Of a stretch of 64,000 nucleotides of DNA, positions 46,793 through 57,980 are shown one piece after another. Source of the stretch: Cryptomeria japonica (lineage: Eukaryota > Streptophyta > Pinopsida > Cupressales > Cupressaceae); the NCBI RefSeq assembly GCF_030272615.1, contig NC_081414.1:334559927-334623926 (forward strand), in the 5' to 3' direction. Numbering within the stretch: position 1 is the stretch's first letter; the number at the start of each line of letters is the position of its first letter. The notes beneath the pieces are model-generated. The model worked only from the letters and a program-made list of their open reading frames with translations, did no database searches and was not told the origin of the DNA. Both the position numbers and the translations under genes were made by a program.

Positions 46793-48211
46793 GTGGATGA
46801 TGTCTACTGGGTAGAAGGTCTTAAGCATAACCTTTTGAGTGTTGCTCAGCTAAATGACAAAGGACTCATTTTAGAGTTCAAAGGTGGAGTCTGCAGTATA
46901 ATTGGAAAGAGTGGTGAACTTATTGCCACCGGTAAGAAGACCAAAGGTAACTTGTTTCAGTTGAATGCCAAGATTAGTTAGTGTTTGATGGCGAAGTTTG
47001 ATGACAGTTGGATATGGCATAGGAGACTTTTTCATATAAACTTTGACAATATTGTAAAAGCCAGTAAGATCAAGGCAGTAAGAGGAGTGCCTTTGCTGAA
47101 TAAACCAGAGAATTATTTGTGTAGAGAATGCCAACTTGGGAAGATGTCTTCCTCAACTTTCAAAGGTAAGTATTTTTCAGCAGAGAACTTACTTGATCTT
47201 GTGCACACCGATCGGTGTGGTTCAATGAAAACTAGAAGTATTTAGGGAGATAGGTATTTCAAGATTCTTACTGATGACTGCTCAAGAATGATGTGGGTCA
47301 CATTCTTGAAAGACAAGTCTGAGGCATTTGGAAAGTTCAAATCCTTTAGAGCATTGGTAGAGAAGGAAAGTGGTCAAAGGATAAAATGCCTAAGAACTGA
47401 TCAAGGAGATGAATTCACTTCTCATGAATTCAACAAGTACTGTGAAGAGAACGGTATCAGATACAACTATCTGCCCCAAGGACACCACAACAAAATGGCA
47501 TAGCAGAAAGGAATAATAGGACTGTAGTTGAAGTGGCCAGAACAATGTTGATCCAAGAAAAGGTTGCTCACACTTTTTGGAGAGAAGCAGTGAGCACTAC
47601 AGTCTATACTATGAATCAGGTACTCATCAAGAAAGGTAAAGATAAAACCCCTTATGAGTACTGGACTAAGAAGACTCCCACTGAGTTATTTTTAATTATT
47701 TGGCATTAAGTGCTATATCAAGAGAGGTGAGCATCTAAGCAAGATTGATGCTAAATGTGATGAAGGAATATTTTTGGGATATTCCATGAAAAACAAAGCT
47801 CTCAAGTGCTACAACAATAGGACTTAGAAAATTGTTGAGAGTATCAATGTCAGGGTTGATGAATCCCCTGAGAAAACCGAGGAAACCAGCATCGAGCAAG
47901 TGGAAGATGAACTGGGTGTAATCTTTTGGGAACCGGTTAAGAAAGAAACAAGCAAAGACCTCAGTGTTCCTGTACCGATAGAAGTTGCAGTAGGTGAAGA
48001 AGAAGATGGAGAAGAAGAAGAAGAAGATGAAAAGCAAGCAGAACTAGCTAGAGTCATTCCTAGATATGTGAAACCACATCATGATCCGAAGCAGATCATA
48101 GGAGATAAAGATGCATGGATACTCACAAGAAGAAAGGTGAAAGAAAAATCTTGCATGATTTCTGAATTTGAGCCTAAGACCACTAGAGAGGCACTTATAG
48201 ATGAAGACTGA
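46793..48211 (+). pseudogene. Copia element B integrase and acidic linker
   Basis: It follows protease with VYWVEGLKHNLLSVAQLN, then WHRRLFHINFDNIVKAS and CRECQLGKM, the HHCC zinc-binding motif. The core has LLDLVHTDRCGSM, DDCSRMMWVTFLKDKSEAF and RTDQGDEFTS. A TAG follows TRSI at about 47243 and a frameshift occurs near 47460. The C-terminal part is broken up between 47510 and 47900. An acidic linker (about 48000-48045, almost all Glu/Asp) leads to KQIIGDKDAWILTRR. Integrase would insert element cDNA. Confidence 0.83.
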
Positions 48212-48220
48212 ATTAAGGCA

Positions 48221-49000
48221 ATGGAAGAGGAGATGGACCAGATACAAAAGAATGCAACATGGTGTTTGGTTCCCAGACCGGAACACAAGAATGTCATAGG
48301 TACCAAATGGGTCTTCAGGCATAAGCTAAATGAAGAAGGCACAGTTGTAAGGAACAAGGCAAGACTTATATGGAAGGGATATGCTCAGGAAGAGGGAGAA
48401 GAATATGGAGAAACCTTTTCCCTAGTGGCTAGACTAGAAGGTGTTCAAATGCTACTTGCATTTGCAACATTTAAGGGATTCAGGGTATACCAGATGGATG
48501 TGAAGTCTGCATTCTTGAATGGAATCCTAGAAGAGGAAGTGTATATTGAGCAACCAGATGGGTTTGCCTTATCAAAGATAGTAACATGGTGTGTATATTA
48601 CACAAGGCCCTGTATGGATTGAAACAAGCACCAAGGGCATGGTATGAACGGTTACACTCTCATCTTGTGAAGATAGGATTTTAGAGAACAAGTGAGGACA
48701 ACAACATCTACCTAAAATCTAAAGGTGATCAGATTATGATCTATGAAGTGTTTGTAGATGACATAATATTTGGAGGAGATGATGAAATGAGCCATGCATT
48801 TGTAGATGAAATGAAGAAAGAGTTTGAGATGTCTTTGATTGGAGAGATAAAAATTTTCATTGGTCTATAGATTCAGTAGATGAAAGAGGGTATCTTTATT
48901 ACCCAGTCCAAGTATGTCAAAGAGGTATTGAAGACCTTTGGCATGGAGGAGAGCAAACCGGTTAGTACACCGATGGTGATCGACTAAAAAATTGACTAAG
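48221..49000 (+). pseudogene. Copia element B reverse transcriptase
   Basis: [48 protein letters not shown] and [14 protein letters not shown] are in one frame to 48622. A one-base shift follows, then [18 protein letters not shown], a TAG, VFVDDIIFGG with the catalytic pair near 48770, and [18 protein letters not shown] with two more TAGs. All conserved blocks of the copia RT are present, but the frame is broken at least four times. Confidence 0.87.
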
Positions 49001-49058
49001 GAAGATGATTTAGCATTGGTGAATGAGGAGTACTGGTCAATGATCGGTAAGCTGCATT

Positions 49059-49703
49059 ATGTGGTACACAACAGACCAGATATTGATCATGCAGTGGGCA
49101 TTGTGGCCCATTTTTCAGAAAAGTCCAAGAGAATCCCACTTGGTAGCAGTCAAGAGGATTCTTAGATACTTGAAAGGGACAGTTGATTATGGATTGTGGT
49201 ATCCATATAATGGTGATTTTAATCTCAAAGTATTTACTGATGCAGATTGGGCAGGTAATGTGGACGACCGAAAGAGCACAACCGGTGGAGCGTTCTTTCT
49301 TGGTGGAAAACTAGTTTCATGGACGAGTAAGAAGCAGTGTTGTATTTCCCAGTCTACAACTGAAGTGGAGTATGTGGCAGCATTTATGAACTGCACTCAA
49401 GCAATCCGGATGAAACATGTATTGGATGGTTTCAAAGTACCTATATCTGAACTGGTGAGTATATTTTGTTACAACACAAGTGCAATAAATATTTCCAAGA
49501 AACTAGTATTGCATGCTAGAACTAAGCACATTGAGCTCAAGTATCACTTCTTGAGAGAGAAGGTTCAAAACAAAGAGGTTGTATTAGAACATGTTTCCAT
49601 TAAGGAGTAGCTAGCAGACATATTCACTAATCCCTTACTGAAGACTACATTTACCTATTTGAGAGGTAAATTAGGGGTTCTGCCCCTTCATGAAGTAAAT
49701 TAA
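49059..49703 (+). pseudogene. Copia element B RNase H domain
   Basis: The open frame to 49610 holds HLVAVKRILRYLKGTVDYGL, KVFTDADWAGNVDDRKSTTG, SQSTTEVEYVAAF and NTSAINISKKLVL. A TAG at 49608-49610 precedes the family C-terminus LADIFTNPLLK, and the natural stop follows at 49701-49703. The catalytic aspartate of TDADWAG and the acidic residue of TTEVEY are present. Confidence 0.86.
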
Positions 49704-49971
49704 ACATGTGTGCTCCACATCAGTCAGGTACTACAGTCTCAAATCTTCCAGGATTGATGTGTTGATGGATGCAACTCTATAGGGGGAGCAACATAATGGA
49801 TAATGGAAGCTTGTGCCTCCACTTTGGCATTGTTGTCAAAGGGGGAGAAGATATCTGAAGTGATGAAGATATATGATATGGGAGAAGATATATATTATAG
49901 TTGCACTAGTCTATGTTGTTTATAGTTGCAATGCTACACTGAGTATTGCTATCAATGTCAAAGGGGGAGAT

Positions 49972-51395
49972 TGTTGGCATATGATGAACCGATATGATGA
50001 TAATGTATGTTGTCATTGATGTCAATAAGTACAGGTGAACCGGTACAAAGATTGGAAGAAGTTGTTATTGATGTTCAAGTAGGAGAACTGGTATGAAGAG
50101 ATGAAGTGGACCGGTGTCAGGGTTTCAGTAAGTGTGACTACTGGTTGGTAGTCTCAGCTCTAGGGTTTCTAGTTTGGCAAACTAGTTTGTGTGATGCAGC
50201 CAGTGTCATTCTGTGATGAGTTAGCTAAGAGATAAGGATGAGATCGAGATGCCACGTCAGTTTTGTGCACGTAAAGGATTTCCTTGAGGATCTTACATGT
50301 GAAGATCGATTGCATTAAATGTCTACCTCAGGAATGAACATTCTTCTTAGCGGAATGTGAAGAGAGTGTGATGGGTTATTGATTTCCATATGCGGTGAAG
50401 AATGGATGATGCAGAATGACTTGTGATCTGGTTGAGATTGTTTTATTCTATGTAAAGTGTTTGGGCGGTCAGGATTGGACCGCTTGTAATTGTAAACCTA
50501 AAATGTTTAGGTTTTAGGGTTTATGCTACCAACCTAATTGTTGTCTTTAAGGTTGATGATGTTTGTTATTGTTTGTGTTGGAAAATGTTGTGTTTGTATC
50601 CGAGTGATGAGATACTTGCCAGACCAGTGAGTGGAAAACTATAGAGTGTGATTGCAGAGTAGAGGAGATGAAAAGGATTTGCCTTAGCATCTAGTGTTGT
50701 TATCAGATCAGAGCTTTACCTGTTGTCTTCTAACCATTTCAACAGTAGGAAAATACCTTTACCAGGTAGCTTTAACATGCTTATTGCAAATCCTCTAACC
50801 AGGTGACTCAAGATCATTGAGTTCTTCAAATCCTCTAGTGACATAACCTTTAACAGGGTATATAGCCATCCCTTAATCGGGTGATCTTTAACAGGATCAG
50901 TTCCTAACATAACCTTATTGTAAAGTCTTTAACCAGACTAGGCTCCTAACAGAGCGAGCTTCATAAGAGTTCAAAAACAAGCTTGTGGGTATTCATCCCC
51001 ACCATGGTTTTTCCCATTTGGGTTTCCACGTGAAAAATCCATGTCATGAGTTGTGCATTTTTCATGTGATGATTAAGCAGTCTTTGTTTAGGTGAATATG
51101 CATGCAAAGCTAATGGTTATGGTATTACTGATACAACACATGCATGAGCATATTGGTGAAGTAGTTATCAAGCGTTGAATGTTATTTGAAGTATTCAGTT
51201 TTACTGGTTTAGCTATTTGAAGTCTTACTGTGTTTAACCGGTATTGCCATGGTTAAGTTCAGTGATGAAGACAACCGATTAGCATTGTTTTAACTTGATA
51301 AGTTGTTGAGAAGTTTTTGTATGTACTAATTCACCCCCCCCCCCCCCCCCCTCTTAGTGCCGATTAGGGTATTTGTTGTTCATCATTATTCATCA
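49972..51395 (+). repeat. 3' LTR of copia element B
   Basis: It is near-identical to 44114-45531. The main difference is the C tract, 18 long (51334-51351) against 9 in the partner LTR. It ends TTATTCATCA, next to the GAGGA duplication. Confidence 0.94.
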
Positions 51396-51742
51396 GAGGA
51401 AATGATGACATGAGTGATGAATTTGAAAATGAGATGAAAAGTGAATTTGAAATGTCTCTGGTTGGAGATATAAAATTCTTCATAGGTTTGCAAATTCAAC
51501 AGATGAAGGGTGGTATTTTTATCACACAGTCCAAATATGTGAAAGAGGTATTGAAGACATTTGGAATGAGAGAATGTAAACCAGTTGGGACACCAATGGT
51601 TACAGGATGTAAATTGTCTAAGGAAGATGATTATGCATCCATTGATGAAAAGGAGTATAGGTCTATGATAGGGAAACTGCATTATGTTGTTCACAGCAGA
51701 GCAGATATTGCTCATGTAGTTGGATTAGTTGCCAGATTTTAG
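51396..51742 (+). pseudogene. Copia element A reverse transcriptase, 3' part
   Basis: It resumes after the GAGGA duplication with [41 protein letters not shown] and RSMIGKLHYVVHSRADIAHV, the thumb-side blocks of copia RT. It is the downstream half of the domain whose start is at 43560-44113. Confidence 0.88.
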
Positions 51743-52328
51743 AAAAAACCCAAAGGAGACACACATGATTGCAACTAAAAGGATATTCAAATATTTGAAA
51801 GGTACTATTGATTATGGATTATGGTATCCATATGCAGGTAAGTTTGATTTGAAAGTCTATACAGATGCAGAATGGGCAGGAGATGTTGATGACAGGAAGA
51901 GCACAACTAGAGGTGCATTCTTTCTTGGAGGAAGGTTTGTATCCTGGAGCAACAAGAAGCAAAGTTGTATATCATAGTCTACTACTGAAGTTGAATATGT
52001 TGCAACATATATGAATTGTACCCAGGCAATATGTATGAAACACATTCTGGAAGGATTCAAGTTGAAGATCACAAAACCGGTAAAGATTGTATGTTATAAC
52101 ACTAGTGCAATAAATATTTCAAAGAACCCAGTGTTGCATGCTAGAACCAAGCATATTGAGCTGAAATATTATTTCTTGAGGGAGAAAGTGCAGAGTAAAG
52201 ATGTGTTACTGGAGCATGTATCAACTAAGGAACGACTAGCAGATATCTTTACTAAAACTCTACCTAAGACTACTTTTGAGTATCTTAGAGGTCAGCTAGG
52301 GGTTGTGCCCCTACATGAGGTTAATTAA
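51729..52328 (+). pseudogene. Copia element A RNase H domain
   Basis: The frame has TKRIFKYLKGTIDYGLWYPY, KVYTDAEWAGDVDDRKSTTR, NTSAINISKNPVLHARTKH and ERLADIFTKTLPKTTFEYL, ending at a natural stop (52326-52328). A TAG occurs within SQS-type sequence near 51977. The frame overlaps RT's last residues by a one-base shift near 51740. Confidence 0.87.
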
Positions 52329-52675
52329 GCTGATGTGAAAGACATAAGTTCCTGAGCTAATTGAAGTATTGAAGCGGGATTGGTGTAGAGTGGATCTATT
52401 CCATGAGGGGAGCATCAAGTTGCATATCCTTGATGCAAAATAGTGAAGTATGACACTGTATGTTTTACTTTCACTTTGGCATTATTGTCAAATGGGGAGA
52501 AGAACTGTATGATTGATAGGGAGAAGAACTATAACTAGTTACTACTTGAAGGCATGGAGACTCAGTTGAAGGAGAGTACATGGAAAAATATAAACCAGAA
52601 GTCCTATACCTATGTATGTGCATTACTCTCAATCATCACAAGCAAAGGGTATTGATATTTTTATTTCCATCAATG

Positions 52676-52689
52676 CCAAAGGGGGAGAT
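52676..52689 (+). promoter_or_regulatory. Polypurine tract of copia element A
   Basis: CCAAAGGGGGAGATT directly precedes the 3' LTR at 52690. A related AAATGGGGAGAAGAAC copy lies about 185 bp upstream. Confidence 0.85.
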
Positions 52690-53868
52690 TGTTGGCATTT
52701 GCATGATGATTGCATTGATGGACTATTATGTTGTCATTGATATCAATTGCAACCGGTAATGGAAGTTGTTATGCAACTGGTAGTTGAGCCAATGAAGGAA
52801 ACATATATTACTTTAGAAGTAGTGAGATCAACCAGTAACCCTACCTGTTGATGTGTCAAACCCTAACCGATGGAGCTTGGTGAATCAATTGTGTTGATCT
52901 ATGATCAAATGGTGATCAGAGGTGATGATGCCACGTATGCATGATGCACATGAAGAGTTTCAAAGTTGTTTTGGCACGTAGAGAAAGCGGTTGTATCTTG
53001 GGAATGAGCGAGTACATTGCATGGAGAGGAAACCGTGTGATGAGTTACAAGATTCAATTAAGTGGTGATCAAGGAGCGGTTGAGGTTGTCTTGAACAATT
53101 TGCAATGATTTCTATATAATCTAATGGTCATGTTTGAACCGATTTGTTTGTAATCTCTATGAGATCTTAGGTTTGTGATGTGTTACTGACCTATTATTTT
53201 GCTTATAAGGTTGATGAGCTATTTTGTTGTAGTGTTGGCAATTTTGGTTGTGTCAGTGTGATTGATTGTCGAACCAGAAGGAGTATCTGCAGTATGTGTG
53301 AAGGAGGATCTATTATAGTCAATCCCTTAACCGTGTGGTCCTTAACCAGATCTATTCCTAACAGGACATTTTGTAAAGCTTTAACAGGCTTGGCTCCTAA
53401 TAGGATGAACTTCAAAATACTTGTGGGTATTCATCCCCACCGCGGTTTTTCTCATTTGGGTTTCCACATCAAAAATCATTGTGTCAAGTAGTGAATAGTT
53501 TTTGTGGTTATGTTTTTGATATGGTTAATTTGCTTAACTGTTAAATCCACTTAGTTATGTTAAGATGACCGATAGTAATATGAAATGAGCTTTTACTATT
53601 GTTAGTAAAGTGGTTTGATGTTTTGGTTTAATGGTTTGATAATTTTAGAGTTGTTACACTGTTATTTTGTTATGCCAGTAAACCGGTTAACTTGACAGTG
53701 CAGTTGCAGTTTGTTATTAAGTGTTTGAACTAGTTAGCTCAAAGATTGATTTATGAGTGGTTTTTGGAGTTGGGTGAAAGTTTTGTATGTTATTCTATCT
53801 ACTGATTCACAACCCCCCCCCCCCCTCTCAGCAGTTATCTGGATCCTTATTGATTCATCATATCATCA
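52690..53868 (+). repeat. 3' LTR of copia element A, internally deleted
   Basis: It begins TGTTGGCATTTGCATG and ends TCATATCATCA. It lacks about 200 bp present in the 5' LTR (the join is near 53306, where GTGTGAAGGAGG meets ATCTATTATAGTCAATCCC). The C tract here is 13 long (53813-53825). Confidence 0.9.
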
Positions 53869-54614
53869 ACTTAGTGGTAATGTGTTCATACCATGTGATG
53901 TTTATTTTTGTCATTTGCCTGAGGGCCTTATGTCTATCTCCTAGCATGATGGGGTGATCCTATCTGGTCCACATGGTCGGGTGGTAGTGCTTTTTCTTAC
54001 ATCAAGGATTTTGTACCAGTCATGCGTGGGTGGCTTCATTTTGTTCCAGCTTGTTCTCATGGATTTTGTTTAGCTCAGTATTTTCGGATGTTGTTTCTAT
54101 GCATCTACCATGTTGTATCTTTATGTATTGAAGTAATCGATGTATATTTATGCCTACATGGCAAATGATGTAATATGATGTACTCATGATGTAATTTGAT
54201 GTAAATGTAATGAAACTTAGTAGATAGGATTTTATTTTTGTAATTGAAAGCAATGGTTCTTAACAACTTAATGTTTCATTTATTTCAAAAAATATTTATG
54301 TTATGTAGTGCATTGTAAGAATCTTTATCTTGTTGAAATGATTTACTTTTGTTAATTTAATTTTCTTAAATACATGAATGCACTAGGTATAATCTTAGAT
54401 AGATTAATATTCTTAAATGATGAATGAATAGATTAAGTAACCACGTAGAAAAACCCTAGGGGAAAGTTGTAAAAGTCTTCCTCTTGTGCATTAAACTTTT
54501 ATCTTACCCTTTTAAAGTAGTTGAGTACTTGTTAGTTGTTTAAAAAACAATTATTTGCTCTCATTTTATAGTTTGTTAGTTAGATCCTTTAGGGTTTCTT
54601 GGCGGGGCGTTACA

Positions 54615-56578
54615 TAAAAGATAGACAAATTAAAATTTGAAGATTACTAAAAAAATGGGGCATGGTTAAGTGGTTGGGTCATTTGGTTATCTTGTTGGAG
54701 ACTATGATTCAAATCCTTGTTAGGACAATTTAACAGTGAATGAATATCTTAGTGTTTGTTTCATAAGTGATTTGTAGTGAGAAAGTGCTCGAAAGATGTG
54801 ACATGAAAACAACTAGATAGTGCCAGTTGTGCCACAAATTGTTTGTGGGAACAATAAGTCCATTAATTTCACGTGCAAGTGTTTGGACCCTCTTTTTCTT
54901 ATATCTATCTAATTTTGAACTTTGATTAGGAGCATTTACCCATAGTCTAAAATTAGTCTTTCTTTACTTTACTTAAGTGATATCTCTTATTCATTTTTTA
55001 TAGAAAAATTATATAGTAATATTTGATTGTTAGTGAGATATTAAAATTAATTTGGCATTTTTCTATATTATATTTTTTCTATAATTTTTATATTATACCA
55101 TATAATTATTAGTTAATAATTAAGTTGTTACTATATAGAATAAGATCAATTAATTTTTTATATTTTATTTAAAATTATATATTTGTATTAGGTTTTGATA
55201 AAAGGGTGAACATGTTTTAATGGGCTCTTAAAGTCCTTAGAAATTCATCTGACCTATAACAACCAAATTACAACAAGCAACAACAACCAAAAGTTGTTCA
55301 ACACTTTAGTTACAACTAAGTTTTCCTTGGAGAACAACCTTTCCAACTTACACCATGTTTGATCCCTTCCTTTCAATTCTAGGCCTCTCTTCCTTCTTTG
55401 GGCAATCATCCAAGAGATACCATTATCTATTTCAACTAATCATAGAGATAGGAGGGAGTCCTTTGATGCAATAATCAAGGTCACCTTGTAGAAAGTCTAC
55501 TTGTAGATGATGTATACAACACATAATTTACAAAATAAGGAGGAAGAAGCCTCTAGTTTGTAATAGTTAAATCGATATATTTGTGTAAATTTCACTTAGT
55601 TTTAGATGTAGTTCAATGGAATGTTTTAATATAATTATATATAGATAAATGACATATTCTTGTGTATAGAGTTTATTCTCTAACCTTCTATTTATCTTTA
55701 TTCACATATATTTTCACACATTAACCATATCTCATCCCTATTTGCAAGTATTTTTATAATTCACCATTTTCAATAATTTATTACTCCTACCATCACACTC
55801 TCTTATAAATTGATTATCCACCTTGATATTTATACTTTACTATCATAGGTTTATTTGGTGACATGTGGGTTCACTCATGCCTAATTATTGCTTGAAATTT
55901 TAAAATTTCAATTCATATCTTGTTGTCTTCCACTTATTTCCATAGTCGTTATGAGCCAACATGATAATGATTGCACACTTAATTACTGTATCATGGTATA
56001 TAAAAGAACTCAATGTAAAATTAATTTATAAGTAAGGATCCAAATGATTTAAAAGATAATTGTTATAGGAGCATTAAAAGGAATCTAATCTACATTAAAT
56101 TCACCTAAGACACTTGTGTGCCTAAGCTTGCTATCTTTGATATTTTTTCACTAAAGTATAGCTAGTCTAATCAAGAAGGTTAATCTAGAAGAACACAACC
56201 TTCTAAATCCAGTGATCATCTAGATCCAATGATCTCCCCAAGGTGTTTTTCAATACTACAAGTCCATAAACATCATCAAATATTACATATGTAAAAATTT
56301 AGTTGCACAAAAAATATTTCACTACCTCAATCTTGCAATTTTACAAAGGGAATCCATGAATTAGGATAATTTCATAGAATGTGGGATTAGTTACACAAAA
56401 CACATATTTGATTTACATATAATTTTGGGTTTGTCATAGCTTTCAAGTAGAAAACACATTGATTTTATTATATTTGAGTATCATTATCATCAATTAGGTT
56501 TTGTATGACATTAGACTATTTTATTCATCACAATTCCCACAACAAAATATCCTAGATAAAAAATACTCACTTCTCTAG
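54615..56578. other. AT-rich intergenic stretch, no protein gene recognised
   Basis: Apart from a possible SINE at 54655-54900 the region has no recognisable coding frames or RNA genes. Composition is strongly AT-rich. Confidence 0.45.
54655..54900 (+). mobile_element. Possible tRNA-derived SINE
   Basis: TGGTTAAGTGGTTGG (about 54662-54676) resembles an RNA polymerase III A box, and GATTCAAATCC (about 54707-54717) a B box, at a spacing plausible for a tRNA-derived promoter. The region does not fold as an obvious complete tRNA. A T-rich stretch at about 54892-54900 could be the 3' end. No flanking duplication was identified. Confidence 0.4.
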
Positions 56579-57980
56579 ATGGCTTGCGCAATGGCTCTCC
56601 TACTTGATGCCTCCATAATGGCTCTTTAAAATTTATTTGGCAATGTTGGCTATTTAGCTCCTTTTCCTACCCCTCCTCTTGCACATTTGGGTGTTCCTTC
56701 TCTTGTGGATGTGGGTATTGATCTCAAGTTGTGGATCCAACTTCTCATGCCCCCCTAATTATGGGTGGGTCAGGGGTTGCTATTGATGATGACGGTCCTA
56801 CCAGAGCTACTATGAGTGTTGGGGTTCCATGTATTGGAACTTTTTATACTATTGGTGGTCATACCGTTGCTCTTGTTGCCAAATTTGTTGTTTCTCATTC
56901 TCCCAAGGGGAAATATCATCCTTTCTCCTATGCCAAGACCTCCCCTATTGTGGTTTGTGGCCAATATGTAGTTGAAAATATTTCTTTCTACCAACATTGT
57001 GGGTTGGTGTGCAAATTTGTTGGGCTCTGGCCTTCCCTCCCAGATCTAAATCGTTGAGTGAGTGATTCTTGGAAGCCTTTGGTTGTTGGTAGCATAGAGA
57101 TTTTCAATTGTGATAAGGGTTTTTTTATTGCTTCCTTTGCTTCTTCTAATGCTCATGACTTGGTGTTGATCAAGTGGTGGGATTGGGGAGTTAACTCTCT
57201 CTCAGTCAAACCCTAGATAGCTTATTTTGATCCTCTTACTGAACCACTCAATGTGCGCCTAGTGTGGGTTCGCCTTCCCAATATTCCTCTTCAATTTTGG
57301 GAGCATTCTTGTTATGAGGCTATTGGCAACTCTATCATCTGCTTCTTGAAGGTTGATGATACCACTTCTTTCATGGGCCATTCTACCTTTTCTCACATTT
57401 TAATCGACATTGACATCTCTATGCCTCTCCTTGGGGATGTGGTTCTTATGGTTGGGGATAGGCCATGGACTCAATTGTTGGATTATGAGGGCCTCCCCTT
57501 TTGTTGTCATAGATGCTTCTCAACTGGTCACTTAGCTATAGATTGTTCTCTCTTGCATTATGAAGGTGTTGCAACTTGGTGGAAGATGCCAATGGGGATC
57601 ATTTGACTGTTGAGGCTTCCAATTTTAATGACTCTTCAAATGTTGATGATGAATCCTCCCAAGATGAGGTTGTGACTCTTATTGTTTTTGTGACCTCCTC
57701 TATGTCTGTGGATCCTACTCTTCATGTTATCGATGTGCCCTCCCCTAGCCTTGTGGTTCTTACTTTTGTTGCTCCTATTCTATAGAAAATTTCTACTGGT
57801 TCTAATAGACCCTCTAAAGGGATTTCAAACTCCTCATGCCTTGTGGTTCTTAATCTTGTTGCTCTTGTTTTACAACAACCTTTTGTTGATGCAAATAGAC
57901 CCTCTATTGGGATTTCACCCCTTGATCCCACTTGTAAAGATGTTCCTAACAACAATATTGCTTGGACTATTGTTTGATGT
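56579..57980 (+). pseudogene. L1 ORF1 with DUF4283-like region and CCHC zinc knuckle
   Basis: The frame from 56731 and its continuation encode VRLVWVRLPNIPLQFWEH and FLKVDDTTSFMGHSTFSH, typical of DUF4283 proteins of plant L1 elements. They are followed by DRPWTQLLDYEGLPFCCHRC, which begins the knuckle CCHRCFSTGHLAIDC (about 57503-57547, CX2CX4HX4C). Stops at 57055-57057 and about 57216, and frame changes near 56750 and 57590, make it non-functional. In the family ORF1 is an RNA-binding chaperone of the LINE particle. The tail is rich in Ser/Asp/Val and contains a local tandem duplication. Confidence 0.75.
57748..57918 (+). repeat. Imperfect tandem duplication in the ORF1 tail
   Basis: Two units of about 90 bp, from CTTGTGGTTCTTACTTTTG (about 57749) and CTTGTGGTTCTTAATCTTG (about 57840), both continue to AATAGACCCTCTA..GGGATTTCA. 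They encode similar peptides where in frame. Confidence 0.8.

Larger units (their letters stand above)
44114..51395 (+). mobile_element. Ty1/copia element B, both LTRs, TSD GAGGA, inserted in element A's RT
   Basis: LTRs lie at 44114-45531 and 49972-51395, with perfect GAGGA repeats at 44109-44113 and 51396-51400. The primer-binding site is at 45532 and the polypurine tract at about 49961-49970. Domain order gag, protease, integrase, RT, RNase H on the plus strand. It is the same clade as element A. Its LTRs are very similar to each other, so it is the youngest level of this nest, but its polyprotein carries several stops and frameshifts. Confidence 0.95.
39510..53868 (+). mobile_element. Ty1/copia element A, both LTRs, interrupted by element B
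   Basis: LTRs lie at 39510-40891 and 52690-53868; gag, protease, integrase and RT start at 40962-44113; and RT end and RNase H at 51396-52328. The flanks ACCCA (39505-39509) and ACTTA (53869-53873) match at 3 of 5 positions, both differences C/T, so the target duplication is decayed but plausible. Many stops show it is old. It sits within family R copy 2, and element B sits within it. Confidence 0.9.
36659..54614. mobile_element. Old solo-LTR-like element (family R, copy 2), TSD TAAAA, hosting a copia nest
   Basis: It begins TGTAATACCTCTCTC at 36659 and ends GGCGGGGCGTTACA at 54614, with perfect TAAAA repeats at 36654-36658 and 54615-54619. Copia element A (39510-53868) interrupts it; without that, about 3.6 kb of non-coding sequence remains. 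That is long for one LTR, but tips and duplication fit an LTR. Its interior holds (TA)n tracts, a GC-rich CCCACRG stretch (38440-38490) and repeats of a GGATAACCCA motif (39097-39392). Much of the right part is homologous to copy 1 at 25430-34505. Confidence 0.65.

Noticed and set aside
54655-54730. A functional tRNA gene
   Set aside because: A- and B-box-like motifs are present, but no complete cloverleaf with an acceptor stem and anticodon could be drawn.
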